Numbered from the stretch's first letter, positions 32,870 to 44,573 are shown. The stretch is DNA of 64,000 nucleotides from Massilia sp. Root335 (GCF_001425685.1 NZ_LMCY01000008.1:240854-304853), one strand, 5' to 3'. A program made the numbers and translations. Notes: generated from the letters alone by a model not told the origin.

Positions 32870-33247
32870 AAGTGATCGGCCCTCGGAGAGAGACCTCGGC
32901 GCGGCCGGCGGGGAAAGCAGATCCGTCCCGGTGCGCGGAGGCGGGCGGTCGCAGTGCGGCGGGGTCGGCCGGCGTCTGGACCCGTTGAAAGAGTGGATGC
33001 TGCGGGGCGCATCCGCGCTGCGGCGGGGCCGCATGGCGGCCAGGTCAACGCAATGCCTGCCGCTCGTTTTTTGAGTGTGTATCGGGATCAAGTATAGGGC
33101 AAATAATTCATTTGCTCAAATATGATTGACGTAAGTACATTTTCGACATGTATTTTAGGCTATGTGCGGCTGGGGTGGCGTACGGTTGAGTTGAGTCCCG
33201 CGGACCGCGTTCGAGGGCGGGCACGGCCTGGACAGGGAATGTAAACG

Positions 33248-33281
33248 AAAAAAGCCGCGAAGCTTGCACTCGCGGCTTTTT
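33248..33281 (-). terminator. terminator of tRNA-His
   Basis: A perfect AAAAGCCGCGA / TCGCGGCTTTT stem with A and T tracts on both sides works in either direction; it lies 8 bases beyond the tRNA 3' end. Confidence 0.85.
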
Positions 33282-33288
33282 GAATTCT

Positions 33289-33365
33289 TGGGGTGGCTGA
33301 TGGGACTCGAACCCACGACAACAGGAATCACAATCCTGGACTCTACCAACTGAGCTACAGCCACC
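33289..33365 (-). tRNA. tRNA-His (GTG)
   Basis: Read on the minus strand, the acceptor stem GTGGCTG/CAGCCAC carries an extra G at -1 paired with C73, the identity mark of tRNA-His. The anticodon stem-loop CAGGATTGTGATTCCTG holds GTG. The T-loop is GGTTCGAGTCC and CCA is encoded. Confidence 0.97.
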
Positions 33366-33466
33366 ACTGTCTTACTTGCTGTCTCGTTGTTGCCGAGACA
33401 GAACGAGATTATATAGCGTCATTCGCAATCTGGCAAATCGAATTGACCCAGCAGTGCAAGGCGCGC

Positions 33467-34306
33467 CTACGCCGCCCCGAACGTCGCTTCCTGCACGGGC
33501 GGGTCGATGCCGATCAGCCCGTTGAACGCGGCCGACAGCGCGGTGGCGCTGGCGCTCGTGTACGCCTCCAGCCGCGCGGGCGCGTCCGACTGTGCGGGAC
33601 GCACCAGATGGCCGGCATCCAGCAGCCGCACCAGCTGGCGCGCCACCGCTTCGCCCGTGTCGACGAGCGCGATCTCGCGTGCGCCCGTGGATGCGATCAC
33701 GTCTTCGATTGCCGCTTGCACGAGCGGGTAGTGCGTGCAGCCCAGGACAAGCGTGTCGGCGCCGGCGTCGAGCAGCGGCGTCACGTAGCGGTGCAGCAGT
33801 TGCAGCGTGCCTTCCGTGTCGCCCAGTTCGATCTTGTCGACGAGGCCGCGGCACGGCTGCAGCAGGAATTGCGTGCCCGTGGCTTCCGTGACCTGGTCGC
33901 GCAGTTGCAGGAACTTGGCGCCGGCCAGCGTGCGCTCGGTCGCCAGCACGCCGACCTTGCCCGTGCGCGTGGCGGCGGCGGCCGGTTTCAGGCCCGGTTC
34001 CACGCCGACGATGGGCAGGTCGGGAAAACTCGCGCGCATCAGCTTCACGGCGGAGATGGTCGCCGTGTTGCAGGCGACGACGATGGCCTTGGCGCCGCGT
34101 TCGACGAGGAAGCGGGCCACCGCCAGCGAGCGTTCGGCGACGACGTGTTCGGACTTGTCGCCGTACGGGGCGAAGCCCGTGTCGGCCACGTAGAGCAGGT
34201 GTTCGTGCGGGAGTTGCGCACGGATGTGGCGCAGGATCGAGAGGCCGCCGAGGCCGGAATCGAAGATGCCGACGGGGGCATCTTCGGGGTGTGCTTGGGT
34301 GTTCAT
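33467..34306 (-). CDS. murI: glutamate racemase MurI
   Basis: This 279-residue enzyme interconverts L- and D-glutamate for peptidoglycan. The two catalytic cysteines are visible: C79 in IVVACNTA and C190 in LVLGCTHYPL. VGIFDSGLGGLSI and YVADTGFAPYG at the N-terminus complete the signature. It is a single gene, cytoplasmic, about 100 bases after tRNA-His on the same strand. Confidence 0.97.
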   Translation of the reverse strand: MNTQAHPEDAPVGIFDSGLGGLSILRHIRAQLPHEHLLYVADTGFAPYGDKSEHVVAERSLAVARFLVERGAKAIVVACNTATISAVKLMRASFPDLPIVGVEPGLKPAAAATRTGKVGVLATERTLAGAKFLQLRDQVTEATGTQFLLQPCRGLVDKIELGDTEGTLQLLHRYVTPLLDAGADTLVLGCTHYPLVQAAIEDVIASTGAREIALVDTGEAVARQLVRLLDAGHLVRPAQSDAPARLEAYTSASATALSAAFNGLIGIDPPVQEATFGAA

Positions 34307-34355
34307 GGGGAGATGGTAACCCGGCAGGAGGCGTTGTGGTTACGCGGACAAAACT

Positions 34356-34435
34356 TGGGTCCCCGCCTGCGCGGGGACGACGTGTGAACGGAGCAGTCCA
34401 AGTTCGCACGTCGCCCTGCGCAGGCAGGGGCCCCA
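34356..34435. repeat. inverted pair of REP-like elements
   Basis: A roughly 29-bp palindromic unit (34356-34384, with CCCCGCCTGCGCGGGG) is followed by an inverted, diverged copy at 34407-34435. This is the arrangement of bacterial interspersed mosaic elements in the gap between murI and the fumarase gene; it may also stop transcription. Confidence 0.65.
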
Positions 34436-34448
34436 ATTTCAAACGACG

Positions 34449-35984
34449 TTAAACCGTTGCGACCGGAATGCCCTTCAGCGATTCGATCTTCGCGGCCCAT
34501 TCCTTCGGACCGGTCTCGTGCACCGACGTACCCGTCGAGTCGACGGCCACGGTCACCGGCATGTCCTTGACCTCGAACTCGTAGATCGCTTCCATGCCCA
34601 GGTCTTCGAAGCCGACGACCTTCGCCGACTTGATCGCCTTCGACACGAGGTAGGCCGAACCGCCGACGGCCATCAGGTACGCCGACTTGTGGTTCTTGAT
34701 CGATTCGATCGCCACCGGGCCGCGTTCGGCCTTGCCGATCATCGCGATCAGGCCCGTCTTCTCGAGCATCATGTCGGTGAACTTGTCCATGCGGGTCGCC
34801 GTCGTCGGGCCGGCCGGGCCCACGACTTCGTCGCGCACCGGATCGACCGGTCCGACGTAGTAGATCACGCGGTTCGTGAAGTCCACCGGCAGTGGTTCGC
34901 CTTTCGCCAGCATGTCCTGGATGCGCTTGTGCGCGGCGTCGCGGCCGGTCAGCATCTTGCCGTTCAGGAGCAGGGTCTGGCCCGGCTGCCACGATGCGAC
35001 TTCTTCCTTCGTCAGCGTGTCGAGGTTGACGCTCTTGCTCTTCTGCGTGTCCGGCGTCCAGTTCACGTCCGGCCAGGTCGACAGCGCCGGCGGTTCGATG
35101 TACGCGGGGCCCGAGCCGTCCAGCACGAAGTGCGCGTGGCGGGTGGCGGCGCAGTTCGGGATCATCGCGACCGGCTTGCTCGCCGCGTGGGTCGGGTACA
35201 TATTGATCTTCACGTCCAGCACGGTCGTGAGGCCGCCCAGGCCTTGCGCGCCGATGCCCAGTGCGTTGATCTTGTCGCACAGTTCGATGCGCAGCTCTTC
35301 CAGCTTGTTCTGCGGGCCGCGTGCCTTGAGTTCATACATGTCGATGTCTTCCATCAGCGACTCCTTGGCCATCAGCATGGCCTTCTCGGCGGAGCCGCCG
35401 ATGCCGATGCCCAGCATGCCCGGCGGGCACCAGCCGGCGCCCATCAGCGGGACGGTCTTGAGCACCCAGTCGACCAGCGAGTCGGACGGGTTCAGCATGA
35501 CGAACTTGGTCTTGTTTTCCGAGCCGCCGCCTTTTGCCGCGACCATCACGTCGACCGTGTCGCCCGGGACCAGTTCCATGTGGACGACGGCCGGGGTGTT
35601 GTCCTTCGTGTTCTTGCGCTCGAAGTGCGGGTCGGCGACGATCGAGGCGCGCAGCTTGTTGTCGGCGAAGTTGTAGGCACGGCGGACGCCTTCGTTGACG
35701 GCGTCCGTGATCGAGCCGCTGCCGAAGCCTTCGAAGCGCACGTTCATGCCGATCTTGAGGAACACGTTGACGATGCCGGTGTCCTGGCAGATCGGGCGCT
35801 TGCCTTCCGCGCACATGCGCGAGTTGGTCAGGATCTGCGCGATGGCATCCTTGGCGGCGGGGCTCTGCTCGGCCTCGTAGGCGCGCGCGAGGTGCTGGAT
35901 GTAGTCGGCGGGGTGGTAGTAGCTGATGTACTGGAGCGCGGCGGCGACCGATTCGATCAGGTCGTCCTGTTTAATGACAGTCAT
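34449..35984 (-). CDS. fumA: class I (iron-sulfur) fumarate hydratase
   Basis: This 511-residue enzyme converts fumarate to malate in the TCA cycle. Class I features are clear: an N-terminal alpha-subunit-like domain with CQDTGIVNVFLKIG and GIGIGGSAEKAMLMAKESL. The C-terminal beta domain has YYVGPVDPVRDEVVGPAGPTTATRMD, with Cys residues positioned for a [4Fe-4S] cluster. It is homologous to FumA/FumB and the one-chain form common in betaproteobacteria. It is oxygen-sensitive. A separate gene for YqhA follows upstream on the same strand. Confidence 0.95.
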   Translation of the reverse strand: MTVIKQDDLIESVAAALQYISYYHPADYIQHLARAYEAEQSPAAKDAIAQILTNSRMCAEGKRPICQDTGIVNVFLKIGMNVRFEGFGSGSITDAVNEGVRRAYNFADNKLRASIVADPHFERKNTKDNTPAVVHMELVPGDTVDVMVAAKGGGSENKTKFVMLNPSDSLVDWVLKTVPLMGAGWCPPGMLGIGIGGSAEKAMLMAKESLMEDIDMYELKARGPQNKLEELRIELCDKINALGIGAQGLGGLTTVLDVKINMYPTHAASKPVAMIPNCAATRHAHFVLDGSGPAYIEPPALSTWPDVNWTPDTQKSKSVNLDTLTKEEVASWQPGQTLLLNGKMLTGRDAAHKRIQDMLAKGEPLPVDFTNRVIYYVGPVDPVRDEVVGPAGPTTATRMDKFTDMMLEKTGLIAMIGKAERGPVAIESIKNHKSAYLMAVGGSAYLVSKAIKSAKVVGFEDLGMEAIYEFEVKDMPVTVAVDSTGTSVHETGPKEWAAKIESLKGIPVATV

Positions 35985-36020
35985 GTGATTCTCGCTGTGG
36001 GGGTCTGGGATTACGTGGTG

Positions 36021-36629
36021 CTAGTTGTGTGCTTGGTGCTGGGTGTTCATCATGATCCGGTCGGTGTAGGCGATCGCCATCGCCGACAGCAGGAACACGA
36101 CGTGGATGCAGGTCTGCGCGATGATCGTCTGCGCATCGTAGGACTTGGCGTTGATGAACGTCTTGAGCAGGTGGATCGACGAGATGCCGATGATGGCCAT
36201 CGCCAGCTTGGTCTTCAGCACGGACGCGTTCACGTGCGACAGCCATTCCGGCTGGTCCGGATGGTCTTCCAGATACATGCGCGAGACGAACGTCTCGTAG
36301 CCGCCGACGATCACCATGATCAGCAGATTCGAGATCATGACGACGTCGATCAGGCCGAGCACGACGAGCATGATCGTCGTCTCGTTCAGCTTGTCCGGCA
36401 GCGGTGCGCCCGGTACGGCCACGGCCTGGAAGATGTGCTGCAGCGCGGCCTCGTTGCCGAGCGCGGCGAGCACGAGGTCTTTTAGTTCGACCCAGAAATG
36501 GAACACGTACACGCACTGCGCGAGGATCAGGCCCAGGTAAAGGGGCAGTTGCAGCCAGCGGCTGGCGAACATGAAACTGGCGATGGCGCTGCGTTTCTTT
36601 GCGCTGGACGAGGGTTGCGAATCGAGCAT
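36021..36629 (-). CDS. yqhA: YqhA family (UPF0114/TIGR00645) inner membrane protein
   Basis: This protein has about 202 residues from the ATG at 36629, which removes an Arg-rich upstream extension. It has four predicted helices: ASRWLQLPLYLGLILAQCVYVF, IMLVVLGLIDVVMISNLLIMVIVGG, a third at AIIGISSIHLLKTF and a fourth near the C-terminus. The sequence SRWLQLPLYLGL and GGYETFVSR are family marks. Function is unknown; the family is widespread in the inner membrane. Confidence 0.9.
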   Translation of the reverse strand: MLDSQPSSSAKKRSAIASFMFASRWLQLPLYLGLILAQCVYVFHFWVELKDLVLAALGNEAALQHIFQAVAVPGAPLPDKLNETTIMLVVLGLIDVVMISNLLIMVIVGGYETFVSRMYLEDHPDQPEWLSHVNASVLKTKLAMAIIGISSIHLLKTFINAKSYDAQTIIAQTCIHVVFLLSAMAIAYTDRIMMNTQHQAHN

Positions 36630-36835
36630 CGAGGCGGGCTTTCCAAAGCGGCGGCGGTCAAGACAGCTCAACATTCTACACCCGTCCCGCGTTGCTGGCT
36701 TGGCTTCATCGCCGGCGTAAGGTTGGTAGAATGCCACGAGGGATGCTGGTCGGCGCGCGGGCCGATGGCCTGTAAGGGCTCAGTAAGCGAGCGCGCCTAA
36801 GGTATGAGGCAAAATTACTACTAATGGAGACTAGT

Positions 36836-38827
36836 ATGGCCGAGAACGAGACCCAACATCAGGGACTGCAGGAACATCGTGTGTTCCAGCCGCCCGCACA
36901 ATTCGCAGCCGATGCCGCCATCTCCGGCATGGATGCGTACAACAAGCTGTGCGACGAAGCCGCCAGCGACTACGAAGGCTTCTGGGCCCGCCTGGCGCGC
37001 GAGAACATCGCCTGGCACAAGTCCTTCACCCAGACCCTCGACGAATCGAATGCGCCGTTTTATAAATGGTTCGCGGACGGCCAGCTGAACGCATCGTACA
37101 ACTGCCTCGACCGCAACATCGAGAACGGCAACGGCGACAAGACCGCGATCATCTTCGAAGCCGACGACGGCCAGGTCACCCGCGCCACCTACCGCGAACT
37201 CCACGAGCGCGTGTGCAAATTCGCCAACGGCCTGAAGTCGCGCGGCATCAGGAAGGGCGACCGCGTCATCATCTACATGTCGATGTCGATCGAAGGCGTG
37301 GCCGCCATGCAGGCCTGCGCGCGCATCGGCGCGACGCACTCGGTCGTGTTCGGCGGCTTCTCGGCGAAGTCGCTGCAGGAGCGCATCATCGACGCGGGCG
37401 CCGTCGCCGTCATCACGGCCGACGAGCAGCTGCGCGGCGGTAAGCCGCTGCCGCTGAAAGCCATCGTCGACGAGGCGCTGGCGCTGGGTGGCTGCGATAC
37501 GATCCGCGACGTCATCGTCTACAAGCGCACCGGCGGCAACATCAACTTCCAGCAGGGCCGCGACCTGTGGCTGCACGACCTCGTCGACGGCCAGAGCGGC
37601 CAGTGCGAGCCGGAGTGGGTCGATGCCGAGCACCCGCTGTTCATCCTCTACACGTCCGGCTCGACGGGCACGCCGAAGGGCGTGCAGCACTCGACCGGCG
37701 GCTACCTGCTGTGGGCCGCGCTGACGATGAAGTGGACCTTCGACATCAAGCCGGACGACGTCTACTGGTGCACGGCCGATATCGGCTGGGTCACGGGCCA
37801 CACGTACATCTGCTACGGCCCGACGGCCGTCGGCGCCACGCAGATCGTGTTCGAGGGCGTGCCGACGTTCCCGAACGCGGGCCGCTTCTGGGACACGATC
37901 GCCAAGCACAAGGTCAGCATCTTCTACACGGCGCCGACCGCGATCCGTTCGCTGATCAAGGCCTCGAACACGGACGAGAAGGTGCATCCGAAGAACTACG
38001 ACCTGTCCAGCCTGCGCCTGCTGGGCACCGTGGGCGAGCCGATCAATCCGGAAGCGTGGATGTGGTACTACACGCAGATCGGCGGCGAGCGCTGCCCGGT
38101 CGTCGATACGTTCTGGCAGACGGAGACGGGCGGCCACATGATCACGCCGCTGCCGGGCGCGACGCCGATGGTGCCGGGTTCCTGCACCTTGCCGCTGCCG
38201 GGCATCATGGCCGCCATCGTCGACGAAGCCGGCCACGACGTGCCGAACGGGCAGGGCGGCATCCTCGTGGTGAAGCGTCCGTGGCCGTCGATGATCCGCA
38301 CCATCTGGAACAACCCGGACCGCTTCCGCAGCGCCTATTACCCGGACGAGCTGGGAGGAAGGTACTACCTGGCCGGCGACGGCGCCATCCGCAACAAGGA
38401 CACGGGCTACTTCACCATCACGGGCCGCATCGACGACGTGCTGAACGTGTCGGGCCACCGCATGGGCACGATGGAAATCGAGTCCGCGCTCGTGGCGCAC
38501 CCGATCGTCGCGGAAGCGGCCGTCGTCGGCAAGCCGGACGACACGACCGGCGAGGCGATCTGCGCGTTCGTCGTGCTGAAACAGGCGCGTCCGACCGGCG
38601 AGGAGGCGAAGAAGCTGGCCGCCGAGCTGCGCAACTGGGTCGGCAAGGAGATCGGTCCGATCGCCAAGCCGAAGGAGATCCGCTTCGGCGACAACCTGCC
38701 CAAGACGCGCTCCGGCAAGATCATGCGCCGCCTGCTGCGCGTGCTGGCCAAGGGCGAGAGCATCACCCAGGATATCTCGACGCTGGAAAATCCGGCGATT
38801 CTCGAGCAGTTGAAGGAATCTGCCTGA
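36836..38827 (+). CDS. acs: acetyl-CoA synthetase
   Basis: This 663-residue AMP-forming ligase activates acetate to acetyl-CoA. It shows the ACS N-terminus ([16 protein letters not shown]), the P-loop-like [20 protein letters not shown], the WQTETGGHM motif, YYLAGDGA, and the hinge and C-terminal [14 protein letters not shown] with the lysine that is acetylated to control activity. The ATG at 36836 has GGAG seven bases upstream; an ATG at 36824 overlaps that site. It ends with a strong terminator. Confidence 0.97.
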   Translation: MAENETQHQGLQEHRVFQPPAQFAADAAISGMDAYNKLCDEAASDYEGFWARLARENIAWHKSFTQTLDESNAPFYKWFADGQLNASYNCLDRNIENGNGDKTAIIFEADDGQVTRATYRELHERVCKFANGLKSRGIRKGDRVIIYMSMSIEGVAAMQACARIGATHSVVFGGFSAKSLQERIIDAGAVAVITADEQLRGGKPLPLKAIVDEALALGGCDTIRDVIVYKRTGGNINFQQGRDLWLHDLVDGQSGQCEPEWVDAEHPLFILYTSGSTGTPKGVQHSTGGYLLWAALTMKWTFDIKPDDVYWCTADIGWVTGHTYICYGPTAVGATQIVFEGVPTFPNAGRFWDTIAKHKVSIFYTAPTAIRSLIKASNTDEKVHPKNYDLSSLRLLGTVGEPINPEAWMWYYTQIGGERCPVVDTFWQTETGGHMITPLPGATPMVPGSCTLPLPGIMAAIVDEAGHDVPNGQGGILVVKRPWPSMIRTIWNNPDRFRSAYYPDELGGRYYLAGDGAIRNKDTGYFTITGRIDDVLNVSGHRMGTMEIESALVAHPIVAEAAVVGKPDDTTGEAICAFVVLKQARPTGEEAKKLAAELRNWVGKEIGPIAKPKEIRFGDNLPKTRSGKIMRRLLRVLAKGESITQDISTLENPAILEQLKESA

Positions 38828-38870
38828 CCGTTCGGGCGCCTGATCGGTTACACTGATCAAAGCAGAGTTG

Positions 38871-38904
38871 ACGCCGCGCCGGGAAACCGGGGCGGCGTTT
38901 TTTT
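38871..38904 (+). terminator. terminator of acs
   Basis: ACGCCGC (38871-38877) pairs with GCGGCGT (38892-38898), followed by seven T. Confidence 0.88.
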
Positions 38905-38918
38905 ATAGCCGCGCGAAA

Positions 38919-38984
38919 CGGTATTCTTTTGTTACCGTTGAAAAGGGCGCTACGGTGCGAACGGTATTCTTTTGTCACCGTTGA
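38919..38984. repeat. two direct copies of a 23-bp sequence
   Basis: ACGGTATTCTTTTGTTACCG at about 38919 and ACGGTATTCTTTTGTCACCG at about 38961 differ at one base and lie 42 bases apart. Each contains an inverted ACGGT...ACCGT, so they may form hairpins or bind a protein. Confidence 0.6.
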
Positions 38985-38992
38985 CATGGGCG

Positions 38993-39168
38993 GTAGGGTG
39001 GGCACACCGTGCCCACGCGGTGATACGCGATCTGCGATCTGCCGTGTCCGTGCCGGCATCCGTTGAACGCGTGGGCACGTGGTGCCCACCCTACGAGGTT
39101 TCGCGTCTTATTCTGCGCCAGGTTGCTTGGGCAGTCCGCATGATGGGCACGGGGTGCCCATCCTACGT
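38993..39168. repeat. dispersed GTGGGCAC palindromic element
   Basis: TAGGGTGGGCAC (from 38994) and GTGCCCACCCTA (to 39093) bound a roughly 100-bp inverted unit. A further half copy is at 39141-39168 (ATGGGCAC and GTGCCCAT). The same element recurs at 41431-41537 with more than 40 bases alike. These are typical intergenic repeats, REP/MITE-like. Confidence 0.75.
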
Positions 39169-39435
39169 TTCGTCGGGCCGCTTGAATAACGCATCCAATT
39201 CCGCCCGTTTGCTGGCCACCGCCGCGCGCCCGCGCGTGCCCGCGAACTCTTCCTCGATATTGTCGCGATAAAAACTCCAGGCCGCGCCCGACGTCGAGAA
39301 CCGGCGCCAGACCTCGCTGCCGACGCCTGCGTAATCGATCGCGCTGCCGTCGTCGAATTCCACGCGCAGGATGCGCTCGCGCGCGTCGTAACCGATGGCG
39401 CGCAGCTTGCCCGCGTTGATGCGTTTCATGTCCAT
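39163..39435 (-). CDS. KTSC domain protein
   Basis: This 90-residue protein has a first part (residues 5-62) that is a KTSC domain: AIGYDARERILRVEFDDGSAIDYAGVGSEVWRRFSTSGAAWSFYRDNI. Here the S and Y positions replace the name-giving K-T-S-C residues in part. Its function is unknown, perhaps RNA-linked. A helical C-terminal tail follows. The ATG at 39435 is used; GGGAG is 12 bases upstream, so the ATG at 39429 is possible. Confidence 0.75.
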   Translation of the reverse strand: MDMKRINAGKLRAIGYDARERILRVEFDDGSAIDYAGVGSEVWRRFSTSGAAWSFYRDNIEEEFAGTRGRAAVASKRAELDALFKRPDET

Positions 39436-39455
39436 GGTGTGGTTTTTCTCCCTAA

Positions 39456-41430
<1,975 letters not shown>

Positions 41431-41431
<1 letters not shown>

Positions 41432-41537
41432 CCGTAGGATGGGCAGCACGTGCCCACGCGTTCAACCGACGCCGGCGCGAACGCGACGTATTTGACGGTG
41501 CGTATCGCCGCGTGGGCACGGTGTGCCCACCCTACAA
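41431..41537. repeat. second copy of the dispersed GTGGGCAC element
   Basis: GGATGGGCAGCACGTGCCCA at the left and CGTGGGCACGGTGTGCCCAC at the right frame a 107-bp unit between convergent genes. Its left half matches, inverted, the right half of the element at 38993-39094. Confidence 0.75.
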
Positions 41538-44228
41538 TTTTTCCACCTGCTGCTTCGCGTACCCGGCGCCCGATCCGCTCGGCGCCAGCTCGAGGTAGGT
41601 CTTGTACGCCGCCTTCGCCTTGTCGCCGTTGCCCGCGCGCGCGTACGCGTCGCCCAGGTTCATGTACGCGATCGCGCGCGACGGGTCCATCCTGATCGCG
41701 TTCTCGAACCAGCGCGCCGCTTCCGCGAACTTGTCCTGCTTGTAGAACACGAAGCCGAGGTTGTTGGCCGCGAGCGCGAAGTTCGGCCGCAGTTTCAGCG
41801 CTTCGGTGAACTGCGTCTCGGCCTGCGCGTACTGCTTTTCCTTGTACAGCTGCAGGCCGTGGTCGTTGGCGCGCTGCGCCTGCTGGCGGCTCGATACCGG
41901 GACCGCGGCCGGCGCCTTGATCGTCTGCTCGCCGCCCTGCAAATCCTTCACGACGACGGGGGCGGATGGCGCCGATGCCTTCGCTTCGAGCTTCGTGTTG
42001 AGGGCGATGGCATCGTTCGACAACTGCGCCGTGTTCGTATTCAGGAACTCGCTTTCCTCGGGCAGTTCGAACACGAAGTCGCCGCCCTCGGAACCCGGCA
42101 GGCTGCCGAAGGCAGGCGTCTGCTGCGACACGCTGGCCACCGCCGGCGCCACGTACGCCGCCAGTTCCGTCGCGGTGATCAGGCCGTCGCCGTTCAGATC
42201 GGCCTTGCCGCCGAGGCCCTGCAGCAGCGTCCACGTGAACACGGAATGGCCGTTCGGACCGCCGTCGGACACCATCTGGTCGGTGCCGCCCGCCGTCAGC
42301 ATCTGGCGCCCGAGTCGCCTGGCGTTATCGCGCAAGAAGGCGGCATTGGCGCCGCCGCGCGTCAAACCGAGGCCGCTGTAGCACGCGTCCATCACGAACA
42401 GCACGTGCTTCGCGGGCAGGCTCTCGGCGATGTTCTGGATTTCGGTCATCGGGATGGCGTCGCTGGCGAGGTTCTCCGGATCGGCGTCGTAAGGCACGAT
42501 GTAGCCGAGATCGCGGCCGGAACTCAGCTTGCGCGTCGCGCCGTGGCCCGCGAAGAACACGAACACGCGGTCGTTGGGCTGCAGGCCGCCGGTCCCGCCA
42601 TGGCCGGCGAGGTCGTGGAATGCCGCGAGGATGCCGCGGCGCGTGGCCTGTTCGTTCTTCAGCGTGATCACGTGGTCGGATGCGAAGCCGAACTTCTGCA
42701 CGAGCGTCTGGCCCACGCCTTCCGCGTCGCGCACGGCGTATTGCAGGTGCGGCCATTTCGGATAGCCGTCGACGCCGACGACGATCGCCCACGAACTCGC
42801 ATACCCCGTCGCGGCCGCGCGCGCGACGGGCGCCGGCGCGGCATTGGCGCCCCCGGCCACGCGGAAGGCCGTGCCGTCCCAGCCGGCGAACTGGTAGCCC
42901 TCGGCGACGAGGCGGTCGAGGATCGCCGGCAGCGCCTTCACGGTGCGCTCGTGGATGTCGTGGAACAGGATGATGCCGCGGCCTTCCTTGTCGACCGCGC
43001 GCAGCACGCGCTCGGCGATGGAGGCGGGCACCGGATCGGCCCAGTCCAGCGAGTCGATGTTCCACATGACGGACTTCAGGTGCGCATCGGCCAGCAGGTG
43101 CATGCCTTCCTTGTTGCGCGCGCCGTAGGGAAAGCGGAACAGCGCGGAGCGTTGCGGATCGACGGCCTTCAGCAGCGTGTCCGTATCGAAGATCTCGGCC
43201 TTGAGGCTGTCCCCGCTCTCCTTCGACAACTGCGCGTGCGAGAAGCTGTGGTTGGCCAGCACATAGCCGGCGGCCTTGAGCTTGCGGCTGACTTCCGCGC
43301 CCGCGTTCAGGCGCGCGACGCCGTGCGCATCGAGCGTGCCGAGGTTGCGTCCGACGCTGAAGAACACGGCGGGCGCATCGTACTGCTTGAGGATCGCGGC
43401 GATTTCTTCGCTGTAGCGGCGGTGCGGACCGTCGTCGAAGGTCAGCACGATCGTCTTCTTCGGCAGGCCATTGCCGAAGATCTCGTCCTCGTCCTTGTGC
43501 GCGGCCGGTTCGTTGTCCGCGTTCGGCGGCTCCGGTTTGGCAGGGTAGGGCAGCACGACGCCGTAATCCTTGAGGATGCGGTCGCGCTGGTAGATCGTCT
43601 TGAGGTAGCCGACGTAGCTGTCCCACTTCTCGCGCTTCAGGACGATGGAGCGCGACTCGAAGCGCCCGAACACGGCGCTGATCTCCTTTTCGTAGGTGCG
43701 CTCGATCTCGGCCAGCGCGTCGAGGTCTTCCGAGATCCGCTTGTGCAGCTTGATCGCCGGCAGCGACGAGTCCTGTGCCACATGGTCGAGCAGCGACTGC
43801 ATCAGCTCGCGGAAGGCAAGACGGTCCGCATCGTACAGCCCTTCGTTCGACTCGACGTAATCGAGCAGGCCGCCGACCGCCTCGAAACGGCGCGGATTCT
43901 GCGAGCCGACGAGGCTTGCCAGCGCATCGTCGACCTTCGCGATGCGCTCCTGGTTTTCGTGGAACAGCTGCTGGCCGACGCGGTTGACGTCTTCCTGGCC
44001 GGCTTTCGAGAGGCCGGCTTCATCCTGCGTCAGCACGACCATCTTGCGGTAGGCGGCCAGCACCTGCTTGAAGTCGGCGGCGATGGCGGCCGCTTCCTTG
44101 GATTGTCCTTGCGGCGGTTGCGGCAGTTGCGCCTGGGGCGTCGGCTTGCGGTTGGCCAGATAGGTGCCACTGGCGGCACCGGCCGCAGCGACGGCGAAGA
44201 TGACGAGATAGAGGGCTTTACGTTTCAC
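41532..44228 (-). CDS. exported fusion: polysaccharide deacetylase + caspase-like peptidase + TPR
   Basis: This 898-residue protein has an N-terminal helix (ALYLVIFAVAAAGAASGTYLA) that anchors or exports it. Residues about 50-240 are helical. A NodB/CE4 deacetylase domain follows with VLTFDDGPH (about 262), HSFSHAQLS, RFPYGARN and ILFHDIHERT, metal and catalytic motifs present. Residues about 500-740 are a C14 caspase-like domain with the His in FFAGHGA (about 561) and the Cys in MDACYSG (about 614), plus an EF-hand-like DLNGDGLIT. At least three TPR units end the protein (about 795-890). Each domain looks catalytically intact. It probably acts in the periplasm on glycan; the role of the peptidase is unknown. 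Confidence 0.92.
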   Translation of the reverse strand: MKRKALYLVIFAVAAAGAASGTYLANRKPTPQAQLPQPPQGQSKEAAAIAADFKQVLAAYRKMVVLTQDEAGLSKAGQEDVNRVGQQLFHENQERIAKVDDALASLVGSQNPRRFEAVGGLLDYVESNEGLYDADRLAFRELMQSLLDHVAQDSSLPAIKLHKRISEDLDALAEIERTYEKEISAVFGRFESRSIVLKREKWDSYVGYLKTIYQRDRILKDYGVVLPYPAKPEPPNADNEPAAHKDEDEIFGNGLPKKTIVLTFDDGPHRRYSEEIAAILKQYDAPAVFFSVGRNLGTLDAHGVARLNAGAEVSRKLKAAGYVLANHSFSHAQLSKESGDSLKAEIFDTDTLLKAVDPQRSALFRFPYGARNKEGMHLLADAHLKSVMWNIDSLDWADPVPASIAERVLRAVDKEGRGIILFHDIHERTVKALPAILDRLVAEGYQFAGWDGTAFRVAGGANAAPAPVARAAATGYASSWAIVVGVDGYPKWPHLQYAVRDAEGVGQTLVQKFGFASDHVITLKNEQATRRGILAAFHDLAGHGGTGGLQPNDRVFVFFAGHGATRKLSSGRDLGYIVPYDADPENLASDAIPMTEIQNIAESLPAKHVLFVMDACYSGLGLTRGGANAAFLRDNARRLGRQMLTAGGTDQMVSDGGPNGHSVFTWTLLQGLGGKADLNGDGLITATELAAYVAPAVASVSQQTPAFGSLPGSEGGDFVFELPEESEFLNTNTAQLSNDAIALNTKLEAKASAPSAPVVVKDLQGGEQTIKAPAAVPVSSRQQAQRANDHGLQLYKEKQYAQAETQFTEALKLRPNFALAANNLGFVFYKQDKFAEAARWFENAIRMDPSRAIAYMNLGDAYARAGNGDKAKAAYKTYLELAPSGSGAGYAKQQVEKL

Positions 44229-44439
44229 GGCAGTGTTGAAAAAGTTTTATCGTGGCAACAATAGCACTATCGCCGTGACTTTTGCCAACGAAAACTTAAC
44301 CTTTGTGGTGACGCAAAGAGAGCCCGGCCGGTTGTACGACGGCGCGGCGGGGCGATGCCGGTTGCATGTCACTCTTGTACTGCCGAGAATCCTTGTTATA
44401 ATAGGCGGCTTCGCGAGCAGCTGGCTCGTGAACCCATCA

Positions 44440-44530
44440 GGAGAGATGGATGAGTGGTTTAAGTCGCACGCCTGGAAAGCGTGTATAGGTTCATAGCCTA
44501 TCGGGGGTTCGAATCCCCCTCTCTCCGCCA
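44440..44530 (+). tRNA. tRNA-Ser (GGA), prophage insertion target
   Basis: Class II tRNA with a long variable arm. The acceptor is GGAGAGA/TCTCTCC, the anticodon loop is CTGGAAA (GGA), and CCA is encoded. Its last 14 bases (44517-44530) recur at 60364-60377, the other end of the prophage. Confidence 0.97.
44517..44530. other. attL (14-bp core)
   Basis: CCCTCTCTCCGCCA, the 3' end of tRNA-Ser, is identical to 60364-60377. The prophage lies between the two copies. Confidence 0.85.
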
Positions 44531-44538
44531 AAAATGCC

Positions 44539-44566
44539 AAAAAGCCCCTATGAAGGGGCTTTTTTG
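44539..44566 (+). terminator. prophage-supplied terminator of tRNA-Ser
   Basis: AGCCCC (44543-44548) and GGGGCT (44555-44560) with a run of six T. It lies inside the prophage and replaces the native terminator now found beyond attR. Confidence 0.85.
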
Positions 44567-44573
44567 TTTCCGC

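Noticed and set aside
31796-33091. Longer form of the exported protein starting at 33091
   Set aside because: The extra 74 residues are Arg/Pro-rich without homology character, and they would bury the signal peptide that begins after 32869.
36821-38860. 679-codon open frame antisense to acs
   Set aside because: Shadow frame from high third-position GC. It is rich in Arg/Asp/Val/Gly without domain motifs, while the plus strand encodes a full acetyl-CoA synthetase.
41523-44264. 913-codon open frame antisense to the NodB-caspase-TPR gene
   Set aside because: GC-bias artefact; no motif, no ribosome binding site, and the minus-strand gene has all family motifs.
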